From: Paracamarosporium sp. OC-R06-R3
Taxonomy: Eukaryota > Ascomycota > Dothideomycetes > Pleosporales > Didymosphaeriaceae
DNA length: 10,496 nt
Assembly (NCBI GenBank): GCA_019828545.1
Contig: JACVRA010000066.1
Span: forward strand, 3,921-14,416
Direction: 5' to 3'
The position numbers and the translations under genes were made by a program. The stretch's first letter is position 1; the number at the start of each line of letters is the position of its first letter. Under the pieces are notes generated by a model, which was given only the letters and a program-made list of their open reading frames with translations, did no database searches and was not told the DNA's origin. This document shows, piece by piece, positions 7,387-10,496 of the stretch.

Positions 7387-9270
7387 TGCCCTTACTAGCC
7401 TAGCCTTTGGCCTAGTAGCCTATTAGTTTTTTAGCTATACGGATATTAACTATTTATTTTTAGCTACCTATAGCCTAAGGTACTTAAGCTTATACTTACT
7501 TATAAATCTATTAATTCTTTTCCCCTCTAAGGTGGGGTTATCTTCCCTATAATAGTAGTAGTTCTTTATAAGGTATTCTTAGTACCTTAAGGCTTTATAT
7601 TTTTACCTATAGGATTTCTAGACTGCTGCTTTCTTTTCTACTAGGTATTTTAGGTATTCTTTTCTTTTATAGTCCCTCTAATTACATGCTATATAAACGG
7701 GATCGTCTTATAGTAGGCATTTCTAAATATTATATATATAAGGTACTTTTATTACGTTACCTTCTAAGCCTATTAGCTATATCTTAGTTATATATTTCTA
7801 GTCTTAATATAAGGGGTAGGTATATAGAAAGTACTTTACCTATTCTAGGTATATATACGCCATCCCCTATTCCTCTTTATAGTATATATAGTATGGCTTA
7901 ACCTTATACTATTTAATTTCTACCCTAATATAATTATAGTCTCTTAGAGTTACCCTAGCTAGTTTTTCTATTAGTTAGTATAAGGTGTAGGTACTCCTAG
8001 TATAGTACTACTATTCTATTTTATAGTATTCTTTTTTTACTTATATTTACTATACTAGTATTAATACCGTTTCTTATTATTCTTTAGCCTATTTATAGGT
8101 CTTATAGGTATACGTCTTAAGAATTCTTATCTTTCCTTAATAGTTAGGTACCCTATAGGTTTCTTTGCTATATACCTAGTATATATTTTAATAGATTTAG
8201 ATAGTAATTTTCTCTTTTATAGTATTAACCTATATTTCTTGTTAAAGATTACTAGCTCTTATAACCTTCCAACTTATAGGTTCCTAGAGTTTTTTAGGCT
8301 TATTATAGGGTAGTAGAGGTATTCCTAGTCTTAAACTTACTATTCTTACTTTTATAACCTTAGCCCTTTTCTTAGTCTTAACCTAGTTTTTTAAATAGTC
8401 TATTTTAAAGTATTCCTTCTCTTTATACGTTAGATATACTCTATTTTAGTAGTATTCTTGTCTCTTATTCTATATACTAAGGTCCTATTTACCCCTTTTT
8501 TAGGGTTTAGTTTATTTTTAATCTTAAGCTTTATCTACTATAATAATATCTCCGTCCTAGTCGCGGCGTTCCCATTTTTTATAACTATTAGCCTTAGTTA
8601 GTAGTATTCCTTAGGTATTGTCCCGTTTTTCTTAATTACGTTCGTATAGATAGTTATTAATTTTAATTAATACCTTAATTAGTTTCTCTAAATCCTTAGG
8701 TTTTATATAGTGTACTAGCCTATCCTTTATGAACTCCTTTAATCTATTATAGTAGACTAACTAAAGTAGGTTGTTATTCTAATCTATCTTATTCTTAAGG
8801 CATTTAAATATAGCAGTATATTTTTCTATTAATTTAATTTACTTAAGACGTTAAATCTATTATTCTACTTATTTTCTTTTATTAATTTTTTTAAATATTA
8901 TAGTAATCTTTTCCTTAAACGTCTTCTAATCCTTAAAGATTTCTTATATTTTAGAGGAGTAGTTTTTAAGTTTCCCGTCTTTTTTTAAATAGTCGTCCTC
9001 TAGTAGTTGCATCTATTTAGTAATATTATTTATTATATATATATTAACTACTAGGATCTTGTTATAGTCTATATTAATTTTATAGTTATATATATATAAT
9101 TCTACGTTTATTAAGAAGGGTTTAAGCTTAGACGGCGTTTTATTAAATAGCTTTAAGATTTTAAAAGTTTTCTTTTAGGTCTATAGGCCTTAGTTCTGTA
9201 TCTATAGTTATACTATAATCTATTTTAGCTATTCTTTTAGCTGCTAGATTATATTAGCCTACTACGCCAT
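7381..9270 (-). pseudogene. gag: Gag pseudogene of copy 2, with long extension after the zinc knuckle
   Basis: ATG at 9268-9270 opens a frame of about 630 codons, about 110 bases after the 5' LTR. A capsid-type region includes T-P-S-K-L-K-P-F-L near codon 65 and L-I-K-I-N-N-Y-L-Y-E-R near codons 195-212, as in the retrotransposon Gag family. The zinc knuckle at 8395-8436 (codons 279-292) keeps CX2CX4HX4C spacing, but all three Cys and the His read Tyr. The same frame continues for over 330 codons, unusually long. It passes a Tyr-rich stretch (about 7719-7890) whose TAT/TAC clusters look like former Cys codons, with Cys kept at 7717-7719 and in V-Y-I-A-C. The frame is ended here at TAA 7381-7383, which overlaps the pol ATG. 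Internal TAA/TAG codons are many. N-terminal parts are the least certain. Confidence 0.85.
8395..8436 (-). other. Zinc knuckle remnant of copy 2 gag
   Basis: It reads Y-L-T-Y-K-E-K-E-Y-F-K-I-D-Y in the gag frame; the equivalent at 1170-1211 in copy 1 reads Y-L-T-Y-G-K-K-E-H-F-K-V-D-Y. The spacing is exactly CX2CX4HX4C, the nucleocapsid RNA-binding motif, with every zinc ligand in copy 2 changed to Tyr by single transitions. Confidence 0.85.
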
Positions 9271-9379
9271 TACCGTAGCTACGTTTGTTGTTGGCCCTAA
9301 AGCTACGCTTTTAGTAGTAGCCCAAGACGCTTATGAGCTTAATGGTGTTGCTATATTTTCTAACGTTAGGTAGTTAAAG
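9271..9379 (-). other. Leader of copy 2 between 5' LTR and gag
   Basis: This 109-base leader lies between the LTR edge and the gag ATG and has a partner at about 2052-2159 in copy 1. A primer binding site should begin within a few bases of the LTR. On the minus strand the first bases are CTTTAACTACC, without the TGG expected for pairing with a tRNA CCA end, and RIP does not easily explain its absence. The primer is therefore unknown. Confidence 0.6.
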
Positions 9380-9895
9380 TATTAATAGGGTATTACGTAC
9401 TTAGTCTAATTCGTACTAAGGTAGTAGGATTTAATCGCAACGGAGCCGTGGGCTTTAGTAATAGAAAAGCGTATTTAGCAAAGAGGTATAAGAAGCTTAA
9501 CTAAGTGTAGTAATACTTAGCAATATAGTAGTTAAAGACTAATTGTTTTTATATAAAAGAAGTGCTTATAATTTAGCTATAAGTTAAGTTAACTATAAAG
9601 AATAGGAAAAGTATAGAGATCCTCTTAGACTATATACTAGTTATCCTATCCTTTATCCTCCTAGGCTAACATTGTTATCCTGGAGGAATTGCCTCTTGGT
9701 AGGAGAACCTTTAGTTCTCCTATTAAGCTATAGTTTTCTAGGGAGAACCTTTCCTTGGCGGGGGAATAATTACGTAACGTTGGACTTTAGTAATCCTAAT
9801 GCTTATAGTCTATTTTTTATTCTATTCCTTTAGGCCTTTTGCCTTTTACATTACTGCTTACTAGTCCCCTGTTGGTGTCTCGTGTACTTGTAATA
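9380..9895 (-). repeat. 5' LTR of copy 2
   Basis: It is 516 bp and collinear with 2649-3164. It starts TATTAATAGGG (TG opened to TA) and ends CTTGTAATA, followed at once by the CTTAA duplication. It should carry the promoter for gag-pol on the minus strand. A TTATATAAAA block lies at 9549-9558, and the GGAGAACC dyads recur at 9701-9740 with transitions. Confidence 0.92.
9547..9558 (-). promoter_or_regulatory. Candidate TATA box of the 5' LTR
   Basis: The minus strand reads TTTTATATAAAA. The same block occurs at the same LTR position in the left LTR of copy 2 and in the LTR of copy 1. It lies about 340 bases after the LTR start in the direction of transcription. No initiator could be assigned. 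Confidence 0.4.
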
Positions 9896-9900
9896 CTTAA
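9896..9900. repeat. Target site duplication of copy 2, right (CTTAA)
   Basis: It is identical to 2644-2648 and directly follows the right LTR end. Removing copy 2 with one CTTAA joins 2648 to 9901 and restores the copy 1 LTR. Confidence 0.85.
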
Positions 9901-9972
9901 TTAGCATTGGGCCTAGAGGGCCCTAACGCCTTATATATATTATTCTATAGTTGTTTTCTTATACTTATAATA
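9901..9972 (-). repeat. Remaining 72 bp of the copy 1 5' LTR
   Basis: The end reads TATACTTATAATA, matching the LTR end of copy 2 (GTGTACTTGTAATA) apart from transitions and small changes. A preceding GCCTTATATATATTATTC resembles the GCCTTTTACATTACTGC of copy 2. This identifies the outer end of the copy 1 LTR. The flanking duplication of copy 1 cannot be checked because its other end is outside the window. Confidence 0.6.
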
Positions 9973-10423
9973 TATTTATATTTTACTATTAGAATAATTA
10001 AAGCTTACTACTACTACTAATTAATAAAGTCTAGATAATATTGCCTTATTTAATTATTAATATATCTCTATATAAGATCCTATATAGCTTAGAGCTATAG
10101 TAAAGCTAAGATTAGATAGACTTATTATTAACCTAGTTAAAGAACCTAATTAACTATTAAAATGCCTAAAAACTAGCCTAGTATATATATACTACTTAGT
10201 AGCTGGCTAAAGATAATATATAAAAAGCTTAAAATTAAATAAAATTAATAGTTAACTAATACTATAGACTAGTTAATTAAAGTATAGATAATATAGTATA
10301 CCTAAATATATAAAATCTAACTATATCTTAACTTAACTAAAAGCTAGTAGATAAGTAGAAAGGCCTATTTAAAATACTTAAGTAGATAGGCTATATCTAT
10401 TAACTAGAGCTACCCTATATATA
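9973..10423. other. AT-rich sequence with RIP signature, unidentified
   Basis: About 450 bases with no intact gene. The plus strand is A-rich rather than T-rich, the opposite of the gypsy copies, which hints that any former coding strand was plus. From ATG 10162 a frame of about 85 codons is broken only by TAA and TAG, but in such sequence this is weak evidence and I recognise no domain. It is the target into which the second TIR transposon inserted (TA at 10422-10423), and may be a fragment of another repeat. Confidence 0.4.
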
Positions 10424-10496
10424 TCGGCGTAGGTAATTAAAAGGTCCGTGCTAGGTGTGCTCTAGGCAGAGGCATATAGGAGTGCGTAATAAGAGG
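10424..10496 (+). mobile_element. TIR DNA transposon copy B, first 73 bases
   Basis: It begins TCGGCGTAGG directly after a TA. The first 43 bases (to 10466) match the inverse of 1-43, with only transitions between them. The following 30 bases belong to the interior or a longer TIR, and continue past the window. This end is less mutated than copy A: it keeps CCGTG where copy A has CTATG. No transposase sequence is visible in the window. Confidence 0.65.

Larger units (their letters stand above)
2649..9895 (-). mobile_element. Complete Ty3/gypsy chromovirus-type retrotransposon (copy 2), RIP-inactivated
   Basis: The 7247-bp element has two 516-bp LTRs with short inverted ends (TGTTA...TAACA, now partly TA), a 5-bp target duplication and a polypurine tract beside the left LTR. 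Reading leftward it contains 5' LTR, leader, gag, pol (protease, reverse transcriptase, RNase H, integrase, chromodomain), an antisense gene block, polypurine tract and 3' LTR. Domain order and a C-terminal chromodomain are those of chromoviruses. Stop codons and altered active sites show that it cannot be autonomous. It is inserted in the LTR of a related element, copy 1, so it arrived later. Confidence 0.93.

Noticed and set aside
9355..9380. tRNA primer binding site after the 5' LTR
   Set aside because: The minus strand next to the LTR starts CTTTAACTACC in copy 2 and similarly in copy 1, with no TGG. I could not match it to a tRNA 3' end from memory.
1..10466. The inverted repeats at the two window edges as ends of one giant transposon
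   Set aside because: The outer tips, judged by the flanking TA and the break in gypsy homology at 44, face into the window. The two ends therefore belong to separate copies lying outside it. Flanking sequence would settle this.
1..10496. Mitochondrial, organellar or AT-rich bacterial origin
   Set aside because: The AT richness comes from loss of CpA/TpG with CpG kept, and the content is Ty3/gypsy elements with decayed frames. This is the RIP signature of a fungal nuclear genome.

Overview
The window looks like a transposon graveyard from a filamentous ascomycete fungus (Pezizomycotina) that has repeat-induced point mutation (RIP). Nearly all of it is TA-rich, with CpA and TpG strikingly scarce and TpA in their place, while CpG and CpC survive. 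Stop codons in the decayed reading frames are almost all TAA or TAG at places where Gln or Trp codons are expected. No intact gene of normal length is present, and I see no rRNA, tRNA or CRISPR array.

Layout. (1) Bases 1-43 are one end of a terminal-inverted-repeat (TIR) DNA transposon, next to a TA. (2) Bases 44-2648 are the 5' part of a Ty3/gypsy element on the minus strand (copy 1): start of pol, gag, leader and most of its 5' LTR. (3) Bases 2649-9895 are a complete nested Ty3/gypsy element, also on the minus strand (copy 2, 7247 bp). It has two 516-bp LTRs, starts and ends as TG/TA...TA (from TG...CA), and is flanked by a perfect 5-bp target duplication CTTAA at 2644-2648 and 9896-9900. 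Reading leftward from 9895 it holds 5' LTR, leader, gag with zinc knuckle, pol (protease, reverse transcriptase, RNase H, integrase, chromodomain), a block with a gene on the opposite strand, a polypurine tract and the 3' LTR. (4) Bases 9901-9972 are the rest of the copy 1 LTR that copy 2 split. (5) Bases 9973-10423 are AT-rich sequence I cannot identify. (6) From 10424 a second copy of the TIR transposon begins, again next to TA, and runs off the window.

The chromodomain at the end of pol places copy 2 among the chromoviruses. The active-site residues have been altered by G-to-A and C-to-T changes: the protease DSG is lost, all three reverse transcriptase aspartates read Asn, the integrase zinc Cys read Tyr and one catalytic Asp reads Asn. 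Both copies are therefore dead.

The most unusual part is 3165-3915: a decayed gene on the plus strand, antisense and tail-to-tail with pol, between pol and the 3' LTR. It keeps a six-cysteine array with Zn2Cys6-like spacing, a charged helical stretch and its own TATA and pyrimidine-rich promoter. This block is also the least mutated, most GC-rich part of the window. A second point of interest is a TAATG stop/start overlap between gag and pol in copy 2.
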